Shown: positions 26,001 to 34,030 of the stretch, one piece after another | Numbering within the stretch: position 1 is the first letter of the stretch | Layout: every line of letters starts with the position of its first letter | Source: Syntrophaceae bacterium UBA6109 | GTDB taxonomy: Bacteria > Desulfobacterota > Syntrophia > Syntrophales > UBA6109 | DNA: 45,237 bases | Direction of reading: 5' to 3' | Assembly (NCBI GenBank): GCA_002428445.1 | Contig: DIWJ01000090.1 | Location: 1-45,237, forward strand | Translations under genes and position numbers: made by a program | Notes under the pieces: model-generated | What the model was told of the DNA's origin: nothing | Database searches by the model: none | What the model saw: only the letters and a program-made list of their open reading frames with translations

Positions 26001-26144
26001 GCGGATATTGACCAGGGGAAAATCGATCTTGGGAAAGAGATCGACGCCGATCTCCGGATAGCTGACGACACCCAGCACGACAAGGGCCAGCATCAGCATC
26101 GTGGCAAAGACGGGTCGTTTGACGGAGGTGTCAGCGAGCCACAT
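23019..26144 (-). CDS. RND efflux transporter, inner-membrane permease (HAE1/AcrB family)
   Basis: This protein of about 1041 residues is the proton-driven pump of a tripartite efflux system. Start MWLADTSVKRPVFATMLML is typical; the order is TM1, a large periplasmic loop, TM2-6, a cytoplasmic linker, TM7, the second loop and TM8-12. The proton-relay Asp pair is present in TM4 (GLLIDDAIIVIENIHRH). DLFPKIDFPLVNI and the MdtB/C-like loops point to drugs, bile-salt-like or hydrophobic compounds rather than metals, but the substrate is not certain. The ATG at 26144 has AAGGAG nine bases upstream and overlaps the end of the MFP gene by 14 bases. Confidence 0.95.
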   Translation of the reverse strand: MWLADTSVKRPVFATMLMLALVVLGVVSYPEIGVDLFPKIDFPLVNIRTELKGASPEVMDIDVTDKIEAAVNTINGIKSITSTSRMGISYITVEFVLERDIDQAVQDVREKVALIRKRLPDDAEEPIVEKVDPDATAVLWLNLSGRKTIRELSTYADEVLKEQLQRINGVGAINLGGLRLRQVRIWVDADKMRAYQVAPGDIEQALKRENVELPGGRIESGTKEYTVKIKGEFPRVQDFNDLIVSYRQGAPIRIRDIGRAEDGMEDMRSIARYNGIPAVGMGLQKQSGTNTVEVVSRVKAEIEKIRKTLPPGMDLNIAFDQSVFILRSINEVQHHLILGSFFAVLAVFLFLRNLRTTIISAMALPVAIISTFALIRFFGFTFNNMTMLALSLSVGLLIDDAIIVIENIHRHIEEGMSPREAATFATSEIGLAVMATTFAIVAIFLPVAFMKGIIGRFFLQFALTVVFAVLVSLLVSFTLTPMMASIYLKGGRGRRPEGPGSGSLLAPFHRISDWLDRGYRKIEGLYRGLLGIVLNWRKMVLLLAVVIFAFSLYMTKFLGKEFVPPEDQSQFIVRAETPIDYSLEKAGELLKKAEAVVREVPEVKTVYFIQGLGGDVTRSRMFTILTPKSERDRSQDQIMADIRRQLNRIPGIKASAENIAMIGGGQRTVPIQYSIRGPDLESLQKYSQQIVSEFKKLPGIVDVDTSMETGKPEVKVFIDRDKAADLGVDAATIAGAINLLISGEVDITKFKDESRGRRYDVRLRLIDENRRDPEDLGRIYVRSRDGRLVELASVVTIQEGGGPSLINRVDRQRAITIFAGLETKPLGQAVEELNGIAEKVLPPDYLPKYKGMAETMGESFGYLLFAMILGIIMAYMVLAAQFESFIHPFTVLLSMPMSFIGAFAALLLFGKTLNIYSFIGLILLMGLVKKNAILLVDYTNTLRERGKSRREAILEAGPVRLRPILMTTFAMVFGMLPVALGMGEGAETRSPMGIGVIGGLLTSLFLTLLVVPAAYDLFDDWLQRLRRFFHKGEQAPKPAGE

Positions 26145-27246
26145 GAACCTTGACTCCTTCGGAAAGGTTGTTCTGTCCGACGACAACGACCGCGTCGCCC
26201 GCCTTCAACCCTTCCGCGATCTCCATGAGCTCTCCATACTTGCCGCCCAGCTTGACCGGACGCTCATGGGCCTTGTCCCCGTTGACGACGAACAGTTTCG
26301 TATGCGAATTGTCGTAAATGACCGCCGTGAGGGGCACGACAACAATATCGCGCGCGGGGCCGGTATACAGGATGACCCGCGCGAAGAGGCCGGGCTTCAG
26401 CGTGCGGTCGCGGTTCGGAACCGTCGCCTCCACCTGCAGGGTCCGTGTCTTCTCTTCCAGATGCGGATAGATGGCACTCACCTTCCCGGAGAAATCCCTC
26501 CCGGGCAATGCGTCCACCTGAAAGGCCACATCCTGACCGGGCCGGAGCCGTCCGATATCTTTCTCCGCGATGGTAAAGCGGAGCTTGAGGGGATCGATGC
26601 GGATGAGCGTGAACAGCGCCGTACCGTTCCGGACGAAGTCCCCCGCGGACACGCGCTTTTCCTTCACCGCCCCGTCGATGGGGCTGGCGATGCCGACCTT
26701 GGAAAGCCGCGCCTTCGCCAGCGCCAGGGTCGCCTTCGCCCGGTCCACCTCCGCTGCGGCGAGAGCGAGGCGCGTCGCCACATCATCGAGCTGCTGGCGC
26801 GTTACCAGTTCCTCGCTGCAAAGGATCTCCTTTCGTCTGTGTTCGACCTTGGTGTTTTCAAGCGTCGCCTCGGCCTGCTTCAATGCCGCCTCGGAACGCT
26901 GCATGTCGAGGCGGTAGTCCGTGTCGGAGATGGACGCCAGCGGCGTCCCCCTGGCAACGATCGCGCCTTCGCTGACGCGCACCGTTTTCAGGATCCCTTC
27001 GATCTCCGCACTCACAACCACTTCCTCGTCGGGCGCGAGGGCCCCGACGGTGGAAATGTTCGGCCGGAACGACTGGATTTTCGCCGTCTCCACCCGGACA
27101 TTGGAAATCCTCTCCTTGACCTGCTTGTCATCCTTTTTCTGACATCCTGCGGGCACGGCGAGCAGCACGCACACGGCCAGCCAGGCCGCCATTTGTCCCG
27201 CCCGGCGCAAAAATCCCGTCTTCTCCAACCCATCAAACCGGATCAT
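26131..27246 (-). CDS. RND efflux periplasmic adaptor (membrane fusion protein), lipoprotein
   Basis: An adaptor of about 371 residues that links the RND pump with TolC. It has a lipoprotein signal peptide (LAVCVLLAVPAGC), a lipoyl half (VSEGAIVARGTPLASI), a long alpha-hairpin (about 110-175, with ALKQAEATLENTKVEHRRKE and LALAAAEVDRAKATLALAKARL), the second lipoyl half (IASPIDGAVKEKRVSAGDFVRNG), then beta-barrel and membrane-proximal domains. The ATG at 27246 follows CAGGAGGATCC; a longer frame to 27321 is unlikely. It lies 71 bases downstream of the tolC-like gene and overlaps the RND gene. Confidence 0.94.
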   Translation of the reverse strand: MIRFDGLEKTGFLRRAGQMAAWLAVCVLLAVPAGCQKKDDKQVKERISNVRVETAKIQSFRPNISTVGALAPDEEVVVSAEIEGILKTVRVSEGAIVARGTPLASISDTDYRLDMQRSEAALKQAEATLENTKVEHRRKEILCSEELVTRQQLDDVATRLALAAAEVDRAKATLALAKARLSKVGIASPIDGAVKEKRVSAGDFVRNGTALFTLIRIDPLKLRFTIAEKDIGRLRPGQDVAFQVDALPGRDFSGKVSAIYPHLEEKTRTLQVEATVPNRDRTLKPGLFARVILYTGPARDIVVVPLTAVIYDNSHTKLFVVNGDKAHERPVKLGGKYGELMEIAEGLKAGDAVVVVGQNNLSEGVKVHVAR

Positions 27247-27317
27247 GGATCCTCCTGAATAACCCACCGCCCGCCGATGCCGGGCACCCTCCTTTTTCAT
27301 ACCCTTCTTCCGGGGTG

Positions 27318-28646
27318 TCACCCCTGCGACCCGGTCACCGCCCTGAGCAGAACACCGGTCGCCTTTTTCAACTTCAACGTCGACGTTTGATAGCTGTACA
27401 GGGCCTCGGCCAGCTTCTGTTCCGCCGACACGAGCAGCGTGTTTGCATCGATCACGTCGATGCTGCTGGACAGGCCGTACTCGAACTGCCGCGACACGGC
27501 ATTGAAGTTATCCTTCGCGTAGGCGAGCTGGTCCTGCAGAAAACGGATTTGGCCCTTCTGCGTCGCAACCTCCAGGTAGGCGCCCTCGACTTCGATGCCG
27601 ATCGCTTTCACCAGGTCATCATAAAAATATTTTGTCTGGCGCTCTCTCGCCATCGCCTCCTTCACCTCGGCTTTTCTCAAGCCTCCCTCGAAGAAGGGAA
27701 AATTCAGCAGGGCGGCGCCGTAGATGCTCTCGCGGTTGATCGTTGACGAGGCCGGGTCCTGATCCGCTCCGGCATACACGGCCGTCAGCGACAGGGAAGG
27801 CCAGTACGAACCCTTCGTAAAGCGCACCTGGTCTTCCGATATCTTCTTCTGGATTTCCAGGCTCTTGAGATCGGATCTTTCCTTTTCGGCCGTCTCGCGG
27901 TAGAAGGCCAGGGGCCGGAGTTCGCCTTCGGTGTACGGCTCCTCCCGCAGTTCGAAGCCCTGCGGAATGCCCACGATCCTTGCCAGGTTGGCCTGGGCGA
28001 GCGCCGCGACATTGGCCGCCTTCAGGCGGTCGGACTGCGCTCCGGACAGTTCGCCGTCGGCCCGCAGGAGAACGGTCTTCGTCACCTCGCCCACCCTGAG
28101 TCTTTTTTCCGCCGCGTCCCTGTATTTGCCCAGGCGCGCCAGGTTCGCATCGGCGATTTCGACATTCCGCCTGGCGCGGAACACATCAAAATACGATGCG
28201 GCGACGGCGAACAGGTAGACTTCCTTGATCGCGGAGAGATCCTTGCGGCTTCTTTCGATCGCGTCCTTGGCGATGCCGAGGGCCGTCAGTTCCCGCCCGC
28301 TGAGGGAAAGGGTCTCGTCGACCCGGACACCCCACGAGGCGGCCGTCAGCGGCTGAACCAGCGAGCCGGCCGTATTGCGCTTTTCTTCGGTATAGCGGGT
28401 GGCCCCGCCGAAAGCGGTTGCGCGGGGGAGAAGAAAGGAATAGGCCTTCTCCTGTCCCATCTCCGCCACGAAGACGTTCTCCTCCGACACCTTGATGACC
28501 TCGGCCTTCTTCAGGGCGAGGCGATACAGATCGTCCAGCGAATAGGTATCCAGCGCGCCGGCCGGCGGCGTCAGCATCAGGATCCACAGCGAGATGCCGC
28601 ACGAAAACGCTGCCGATCTCTTCCAAATTCTCCCGATATGCTTCAT
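27318..28646 (-). CDS. TolC family outer-membrane efflux channel
   Basis: A 442-residue outer-membrane protein with a signal peptide (cleavage near PAGA), followed by two tandem repeats of long helices and beta segments, as in TolC. Examples are LYRLALKKAEVIKVSEENV in the first half and RQFEYGLSSSIDVIDANTLLVSAEQKLAEA in the second. Length and layout match TolC/OprM-type channels. Its ATG overlaps the stop of the tetR gene (ATGA), so the repressor and channel are translated together. It forms the tripartite pump with the two genes that follow. Confidence 0.93.
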   Translation of the reverse strand: MKHIGRIWKRSAAFSCGISLWILMLTPPAGALDTYSLDDLYRLALKKAEVIKVSEENVFVAEMGQEKAYSFLLPRATAFGGATRYTEEKRNTAGSLVQPLTAASWGVRVDETLSLSGRELTALGIAKDAIERSRKDLSAIKEVYLFAVAASYFDVFRARRNVEIADANLARLGKYRDAAEKRLRVGEVTKTVLLRADGELSGAQSDRLKAANVAALAQANLARIVGIPQGFELREEPYTEGELRPLAFYRETAEKERSDLKSLEIQKKISEDQVRFTKGSYWPSLSLTAVYAGADQDPASSTINRESIYGAALLNFPFFEGGLRKAEVKEAMARERQTKYFYDDLVKAIGIEVEGAYLEVATQKGQIRFLQDQLAYAKDNFNAVSRQFEYGLSSSIDVIDANTLLVSAEQKLAEALYSYQTSTLKLKKATGVLLRAVTGSQG

Positions 28647-29347
28647 GGATTGCCTCTGATCTTTTCGCCCTCCGCCCCGGGGAGGACCGTTCTCTTTCTC
28701 TCACCTGCCGCCGCGGAATCCCACTGCCCTGCGGTCGATTCCTCTTCGGCGCCGCGGAAGAACAGCTCCAGCGCCGCGCCGACCTGCTGGCCGAGAGGCT
28801 GTTTCTGCGTCAGCATCCAGTCAAAGACAAACCCGTGGATGACGCCCTTGAGGGCGACGGCGACCGACCGTGCGTCACAGGGCTTCACCACCCCGGCATG
28901 GATTCCTTCCTGAAGAATCCCCGCGACAAAAGAGATCTGCCGGTGATAGTCGGCGACCATCTTTTCCTGAAGGATGCGGTTCCCTTCCGGAAGGGCCAAT
29001 CCCTCGCGCCGCATCAGCATCATACAGAACGCCGCATTGCGCTCGACAAAAAGAAAGGTTTCCCCGATCAGGATCTCGATCTTGCCGCGCACGGTTCGAG
29101 ATTGGCGGACGGCTCCATCGAGGCGTCCGTAGAAGCCGTCGAGCTTTTCGCTTACCATCGCCGTGTAGAGTTCCTCTTTGCCGGGGAAAAAACGATACAG
29201 GCTGCCGACGGCGAATCCGGCGGCGGCGGCGATCTCCGACATGGCGGCGCCGTGAAAACCATGGACTGCGAAAACCTTTTCAGCAGCCGCCATGATTTCC
29301 TCGCGCCCGGCATCGAATTTCCGCTTTCTGCGGTCCATCGGCTCCAT
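28643..29347 (-). CDS. TetR family repressor of the efflux operon
   Basis: A protein of about 234 residues with an N-terminal TetR helix-turn-helix (about 14-60: REEIMAAAEKVFAVHGFHGAAMSEIAAAAGF, then AVGSLYRFFPGKEEL) and a C-terminal ligand and dimer domain. It is the first gene of the minus-strand operon tetR-tolC-MFP-RND-PII-NG and overlaps tolC by four bases, so it probably represses its own operon through the nested palindrome 21 bases upstream. The start is not certain: ATG 29347 or 29338. The ligand is unknown and is likely one of the pump's substrates. Confidence 0.9.
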   Translation of the reverse strand: MEPMDRRKRKFDAGREEIMAAAEKVFAVHGFHGAAMSEIAAAAGFAVGSLYRFFPGKEELYTAMVSEKLDGFYGRLDGAVRQSRTVRGKIEILIGETFLFVERNAAFCMMLMRREGLALPEGNRILQEKMVADYHRQISFVAGILQEGIHAGVVKPCDARSVAVALKGVIHGFVFDWMLTQKQPLGQQVGAALELFFRGAEEESTAGQWDSAAAGERKRTVLPGAEGEKIRGNP

Positions 29348-29367
29348 CCCCTGCCCCAGTGCCGTTT

Positions 29368-29400
29368 TGAACAAATATTCACATTCTGAATGGCCGTTCA
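29368..29400. promoter_or_regulatory. Nested palindrome, likely TetR operator
   Basis: Two inverted repeats share one centre (29384): an outer TGAAC (29368-29372) / GTTCA (29396-29400) and an inner ATTCA (29377-29381) / TGAAT (29387-29391). Concentric repeats of about 15 and 33 bp immediately before a tetR gene suit binding of one or two TetR dimers. The rest of the 29401-29627 gap shows no other clear signal. Confidence 0.55.
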
Positions 29401-29627
29401 CTCTGCACGCGTCCTGCCTGCTTGTCAAGAAGAAAAGTCTGTGCGGCGGGGTCTGTCGCGCGCCTTGACAAACCCATCTCCGAAGATGTAACAACAACGG
29501 CGAAACTTCCTTCGGCTTTTGCGACAGCGGCGCGGCCGGACGCCGAATCTTCCGTCATGACCGTCGCCTGACCGGCGACTTCACATACGCCACAGATCCT
29601 GAAGAATCCTGAGAGACGGAGAACCTG

Positions 29628-31520
29628 ATGCGAGAGCTGTCTCGGAAAAGCGCTATCGCCGTCGGCGCGGTCTACTTGGCGTTTGTCGCCTGGTCCATTT
29701 ACGGCGCCATCTGGCCCGTGGAAACCTACGCTTTCCGCATGGTCCACATGGCCTTGATCTTTCTTCTCGGTTTTCTTGCCTTTCCGGTCCATCCGCGGGC
29801 CGGACGCTGGACGGGCTGGATCGACCTCCTGCTCGCCCTCCTGGGTGTCGCGACGATCGTCTATGCCCTCTGGGATCTCGACTCTTTCATCCGCCGGTCC
29901 ACACTCCCGGAGAGGGCGGATCTCCTGCTCGGCATCGCCGCCATCCTCCTTCTGGTGGAACTATCGCGGCGCGTCGTCGGTACGACGTTCACATTGGTCG
30001 TCGTGGGCTTCCTCCTCTACATGTACTTCGGCCAGTACTTCCCGGCGGCGATCTCCCACAAGGGCTACGACCTTGACCGGATTGTCGGCCACATGTACCT
30101 GACGCTCGAAGGCATCTTCGGCGTACCTCTTTCGGTCAGTGTTTCCTTCGTCATGCTCTTCGTCGTATACGGTACCTACATGGATGCGGCCGGCGCCGGC
30201 GGTTTCTGGCTGGACCTTTCACTGGCGACGATGGGACGAAAATCGGCGAGCGCCGGAAGAGGGGCCGTCATCACGACAGCCCTCCTCGGCGGTCCCCAGG
30301 GAAGCGGCGTCGCCACCACCATGTCCGTCACACCGATCATGTGGCCGATTCTGAAGAAGGCGGGCTATTCCCCGGACATGGCAGCCGGCCTGATCGCCAC
30401 GGGCGGGATCGGGGCGGTCATTTCGCCGCCGATGATGGGGGCGGCCGCTTTTCTCATCATGCAGTTCCTGGGCGTCTCCTTCTGGGACGTCATCGTCATG
30501 GTCACCATTCCTACGCTCCTTTATTATTTGGGCACCATATTTATCGTGGAACTGGAGGCGCGCAAGTGCCGCTTCACACCCCCCGATACCGAGGACAAGA
30601 CGGTCGGGCAAGTGCTGAGGACCAAGGGATACCACCTGTCCTCCCTGGCCGTCCTCGTGGCGCTCCTGGTCGTATGGAACAAGTCCCCCGAATACGCCGC
30701 CCTGGGCGCCATCGCGACGACGATCCTCACCAGCTTTCTGAGCAGGGACCGCAAAGAGTGGCTCATGCCGAGGAAACTGGTCGAGGCGACGATCGACGGA
30801 GCGAGAAATATGCTTCCCGTCGCCATTCTCCTCGCGGCGGCGGGACTGATCGTGGGAACCTTCACGCTCACCGGATTGGGATTGAAGATCTCCTCTATCA
30901 TCATGTCCCTCAGCGGCGGCTCCGTCATCGCGGCACTTTTTCTGGCCCTGGTCGCCTCGTTTCTGATCGGCTTGAGCCTCCCCATCACGGCGACCTACAT
31001 CATGACCGTGGTCATGGTGGCGCCGGCCCTCGTGAAGGTGGGAATCCCCGTCCACGTTGCGCACCTCCTGTCCTTTTACTTCGCCGTCCTCTCGGAAGTC
31101 TCCCCGCCCGTAGGACTCTCGCCGTCGGCTGCGGCGGCCGTGACAGGAGGAAATCCCTTCGGATCCATGATGCAGGCCTGGAAGTATTCCATCCCTGCCT
31201 TTCTCGTGCCCTTTTTCTTCTCGACAACGCCGGTGGGCAACAGCCTGCTGATCATCGGCGCGAACTGGCCGGATTTTCTCCTGGCGGCAGCGACGAGCAT
31301 CTGCTCCCTTTTCTTTGTGGCGCTGGGCGTCATCGGTTATCTGCGCAGTCCGCTGAGGATTCTCGAGAGGACGATCCTGATTGTCGCCGCCACCGCCATG
31401 GTCCTTCATCCCATCGGACTGTCCATCCAGGGGATGCTTCCCCTTGCGGTCGGCGCCGTCTTCACCCTCTATCACCTGATGACGCGCACAGCGCCGCAGA
31501 AAGCCAAGGCTCCGTCCTGA
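29628..31520 (+). CDS. TRAP transporter fused permease (small + large membrane subunits)
   Basis: A 630-residue membrane protein that combines the four-span small (DctQ-like) part (about 1-130) with the large DctM-type part. Conserved DctM-type stretches are ALLGGPQGSGVATTMSVTPIMWPILKKAGYSPDMAAGLIATGGIGAVISPPMMGAAAFL in the first half and SEVSPPVGLSPSAAAAVTGGNPFGSMMQ in the second. It imports a substrate with the Na+ or H+ gradient and works with the TAXI binding protein encoded next. GGAG lies seven bases before the ATG. The permease gene stands first here, before its binding protein. The substrate is not deducible from the sequence; carboxylates are usual. Confidence 0.94.
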   Translation: MRELSRKSAIAVGAVYLAFVAWSIYGAIWPVETYAFRMVHMALIFLLGFLAFPVHPRAGRWTGWIDLLLALLGVATIVYALWDLDSFIRRSTLPERADLLLGIAAILLLVELSRRVVGTTFTLVVVGFLLYMYFGQYFPAAISHKGYDLDRIVGHMYLTLEGIFGVPLSVSVSFVMLFVVYGTYMDAAGAGGFWLDLSLATMGRKSASAGRGAVITTALLGGPQGSGVATTMSVTPIMWPILKKAGYSPDMAAGLIATGGIGAVISPPMMGAAAFLIMQFLGVSFWDVIVMVTIPTLLYYLGTIFIVELEARKCRFTPPDTEDKTVGQVLRTKGYHLSSLAVLVALLVVWNKSPEYAALGAIATTILTSFLSRDRKEWLMPRKLVEATIDGARNMLPVAILLAAAGLIVGTFTLTGLGLKISSIIMSLSGGSVIAALFLALVASFLIGLSLPITATYIMTVVMVAPALVKVGIPVHVAHLLSFYFAVLSEVSPPVGLSPSAAAAVTGGNPFGSMMQAWKYSIPAFLVPFFFSTTPVGNSLLIIGANWPDFLLAAATSICSLFFVALGVIGYLRSPLRILERTILIVAATAMVLHPIGLSIQGMLPLAVGAVFTLYHLMTRTAPQKAKAPS

Positions 31521-31596
31521 GAACGGATGAACATAGCCGTCAAGCCGCGTTTTCGGATTCTTGTTTGAAATCGACAACTCTTGGAGGAGGTCAATC

Positions 31597-32589
31597 ATGA
31601 AAACGAGAAAATGCAGGATCCTTTCCATCGCAGTGGTCGTCCTTGCCCTGTCGTTCTTCCTGGCGGCGGGCGCCGGCGCCCAGGGCAAGCTTTCCTTCAG
31701 CATTGCGACAGGCGGCACAGGGGGCGTCTGGTATCCGCTGGGCGGCGCCATCGGCGGCATCGTCGGCAAGTACGTCCCCAATACCGAGGCGACCTCCGAG
31801 GCGACGACGGCGGCGATCGACAACCTGAAATTGCTCAACGCCGGAAAGGCCGGGATGTGTTTCGCCTATGATTATCATGTCGTCTGGTCCAACGAGGGCC
31901 GTGTCCCCGGCATCTCCGGAAAGCATAATGTCCGGATGGTCATGGGATTCTACGAGCAGCCCCTCCATCTCGTCACGAAAGAAGGAACCGGCATCACTTC
32001 CATCATGGGTCTGAAAGGAAAGCGCGTCTCGACCTGCGCCCCCAACAGCGGCACCGAAGAGCAGGCCGATTATGTCCTCAAGGCCCTCGGCATCGACTGG
32101 AACAAGGATTTCAAACGTGAAAAACTGGGGGCCTCCGAGTCCGTCGCTGCACTGAAGGACGGCAAGATCGACGCCTTCTTCTGGAGCGGCGCCGTTCCGA
32201 CCGGCTCCATCATCGACCTCTCCTCGACGCCCGGTCTGAAGATGGTCATGCTGCCGATCGGCGGGGACATTGCAGCGAAGATCATGAAGGCCAACCCCGG
32301 CGTCTTCCACAAGACCGCCTTCGCCAAGGGCTCTTACTCAAGCCTGAACGCCGACGTCGAAACGATCGCGATCACCGCGGTCCTGCAGGCCCTGGATACG
32401 TTCCCGGCGGACAAGGTCTATTCGATTGTCAAGGCGATTTTCGACAACAAGGCCGAGATTGCGGCCGTCTGGAAAGGCGCGGCGAAACTGACCCCGGAAA
32501 AGGCCGTGCAGCAGGTGACGCCGGATGCGATCAAGTACCTGCATCCGGGGGCGGCGAAGTTCTTCAAGGAAAAGGGCGCAATCAAGTAA
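31597..32589 (+). CDS. TAXI family TRAP transporter solute-binding protein
   Basis: A periplasmic binding protein of about 330 residues with a Sec signal peptide (ILSIAVVVLALSFFLAAGAGAQG). SIATGGTGGVWYPLGGAIGGIV near the mature N-terminus is the TAXI signature, and GKRVSTCAPNSGTEEQADYVLKALG, then DAFFWSGAVPTGSI, belong to the ligand cleft. It captures the substrate and passes it to the fused permease 76 bases upstream. GGAGGAGG before the ATG at 31597 is a very strong ribosome-binding site, fitting the high amounts needed of a binding protein; an upstream in-frame TTG (31561) is unlikely. Confidence 0.94.
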   Translation: MKTRKCRILSIAVVVLALSFFLAAGAGAQGKLSFSIATGGTGGVWYPLGGAIGGIVGKYVPNTEATSEATTAAIDNLKLLNAGKAGMCFAYDYHVVWSNEGRVPGISGKHNVRMVMGFYEQPLHLVTKEGTGITSIMGLKGKRVSTCAPNSGTEEQADYVLKALGIDWNKDFKREKLGASESVAALKDGKIDAFFWSGAVPTGSIIDLSSTPGLKMVMLPIGGDIAAKIMKANPGVFHKTAFAKGSYSSLNADVETIAITAVLQALDTFPADKVYSIVKAIFDNKAEIAAVWKGAAKLTPEKAVQQVTPDAIKYLHPGAAKFFKEKGAIK

Positions 32590-32590
32590 A

Positions 32591-33124
32591 ATGGAAAAAC
32601 TCCGCATGGGGCGCAGGATCGTTCCGTTATTCTTGCTCTGTGTCCTGGTCCTCGCCCTCTGGCTGCCGTTGCAGATCGTTCCGGGCGGGTACACCAGGAT
32701 CGATCTCACGGGCGGAGACGGGCGGCCGCTTCTTTCCGCCGTTGTACCCGACGGCGAAGCGGTCATTTTCTCCTGGAGGAATTCCCTCTTCGGCCTTCAG
32801 GTCGAGGAGGTGTTTTCCACCCGGCGCGGCGTGCTCGTTCTTACCAGCGTCGCCTTTGCCGATCCGCGGGGTTCGGAACCTCCGCGGGTCGCCGCCGAAG
32901 AAGTAGACGATTACTACCACACGGGAGGGGCCTTCCGCGCGGAAGGCCTCTCCCGGCCCTTTACAAAAATCTCCTACCAAGTTTCGGACCTCGGCAATCC
33001 GGAGATGCATATCGCGGGGAGAGCCGTCTTTTTCAAAAGGGAAGTCGGTTTCGGAGGCCGTGTTATCCTGACCACCGGCAGGCCCAACCTCTACGAAATC
33101 CTGCTCAAGGAGAAGCGTTCATAA
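32591..33124 (+). CDS. DUF1850 protein of the TRAP-TAXI operon
   Basis: A 177-residue protein with an N-terminal membrane anchor or signal (VPLFLLCVLVLALWLPLQIV) and an extracytoplasmic DUF1850 domain (FSWRNSLFGLQVEEVFSTRRGVLVLTSVAF, then YYHTGGAFRAEGLSRPFTKISYQVS). DUF1850 proteins are frequent companions of TAXI-type TRAP transporters; their task is not established. The start follows the stop of the binding-protein gene after one base, so it is co-translated or at least on the same transcript. I infer an accessory or assembly role. Confidence 0.85.
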   Translation: MEKLRMGRRIVPLFLLCVLVLALWLPLQIVPGGYTRIDLTGGDGRPLLSAVVPDGEAVIFSWRNSLFGLQVEEVFSTRRGVLVLTSVAFADPRGSEPPRVAAEEVDDYYHTGGAFRAEGLSRPFTKISYQVSDLGNPEMHIAGRAVFFKREVGFGGRVILTTGRPNLYEILLKEKRS

Positions 33125-33189
33125 CGGCAGGGGAGATTTTTTAGTTCCTGGATGAACTCGAAGGCGGAAAAAACTGAAAAATGCCCGCG

Positions 33190-33795
33190 CTACCGGGGCG
33201 CCTTGTGGTATCCGGCGGCGATCGCCTCTTCTTCCGAAGAAAATTCGACGCGGTGATACGCCTTGACCTGGTCGAAGTATTTCATCCCCGGAAGATGATA
33301 CCGCCTCGAATCCCGGTTGCCAACAACCCCGACCTGGATTTTCGCCGGCGCTTCCGCTCCCGAAATTTTTTCGCTCCGCGGCGTTGACTGCGACGGCGGC
33401 CTGATTTCCGCCTTCTCGCGAACGGGTTGCGGAGCTGACGGCACCGCCAGCGGAGACGGAACCTCGATCACCGTCGGCGCCGGAAGCGGTTCAGCGGCCG
33501 GCGCCACCCGCGCCATTTCCTGACTCTCGTCAGATCCATCCCCCAGGTATGAAACCCCGTAGAGGGCCGCCACAAAAACGATCAGCAGGATCGACAGTCT
33601 CCCCAGGGTCGAGGGCGCCAGCAGGACTTTCTTCCATCCCTTCCCCTCGCCTTCCCAGAGCAGCCCTTCCCATCCGCATCCGCCGCACCGGTAGGGATTC
33701 AGATGAAATGCCAGACAGAATGACCTTCGCAAGCGTCCGACGTCCCTGCGCTGTACACGCCATGCTTCGCATTGCGGACAGATATGAGGCCTCAT
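33190..33795 (-). CDS. Zinc-ribbon membrane protein with Ada-like/sunset-type C-terminal domain
   Basis: A 201-residue protein. The N-terminal region (about 1-50) has a CPQC ... CGGC pair, a likely zinc ribbon; one membrane segment follows (about 62-82, LSILLIVFVAALYGVSYLG), then a Pro-rich linker (about 88-135). The C-terminal domain (about 145-201), VVGNRDSRRYHLPGMKYFD then FSSEEEAIAAGYHKA, matches the Ada metal-binding/sunset fold. In relatives the motif is YHxPxC with a metal-ligand Cys; here it is Met, so metal binding is doubtful. It lies 235 bases downstream of the M48 gene, on the same strand. Function unknown. Confidence 0.72.
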   Translation of the reverse strand: MRPHICPQCEAWRVQRRDVGRLRRSFCLAFHLNPYRCGGCGWEGLLWEGEGKGWKKVLLAPSTLGRLSILLIVFVAALYGVSYLGDGSDESQEMARVAPAAEPLPAPTVIEVPSPLAVPSAPQPVREKAEIRPPSQSTPRSEKISGAEAPAKIQVGVVGNRDSRRYHLPGMKYFDQVKAYHRVEFSSEEEAIAAGYHKAPR

Positions 33796-34030
33796 GGTTT
33801 GCGCGATCTCCAGGGAAGGATCTTCTGTTCAAACAACCCTCGCCCGACGGCGCTCCTTCATATCACGATGTGCGACGATTATCGAGCGCATTCTTGAACG
33901 GAATCCTTCCGCTTTCGTCAAACCGCGAGGATTCAGCCGGCAAGGCTTTTCTCAGGAGATTGCTTAGGCGGCAAACATCGACGGGGTCTTTTCGGGCGCT
34001 TTGGGGAAAGAGATCAGGCGGTCTTTCTTC

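Noticed and set aside
22998..26153. A 1051-codon plus-strand frame opposite the RND gene
   Set aside because: It is the antisense shadow of a GC-rich gene; its His/Asp/Arg-rich peptide has no domain, and the minus strand encodes a full RND pump.
30219..31838. A 539-codon minus-strand frame opposite the TRAP permease
   Set aside because: Antisense shadow; the plus strand has the complete permease and the start of the TAXI gene.
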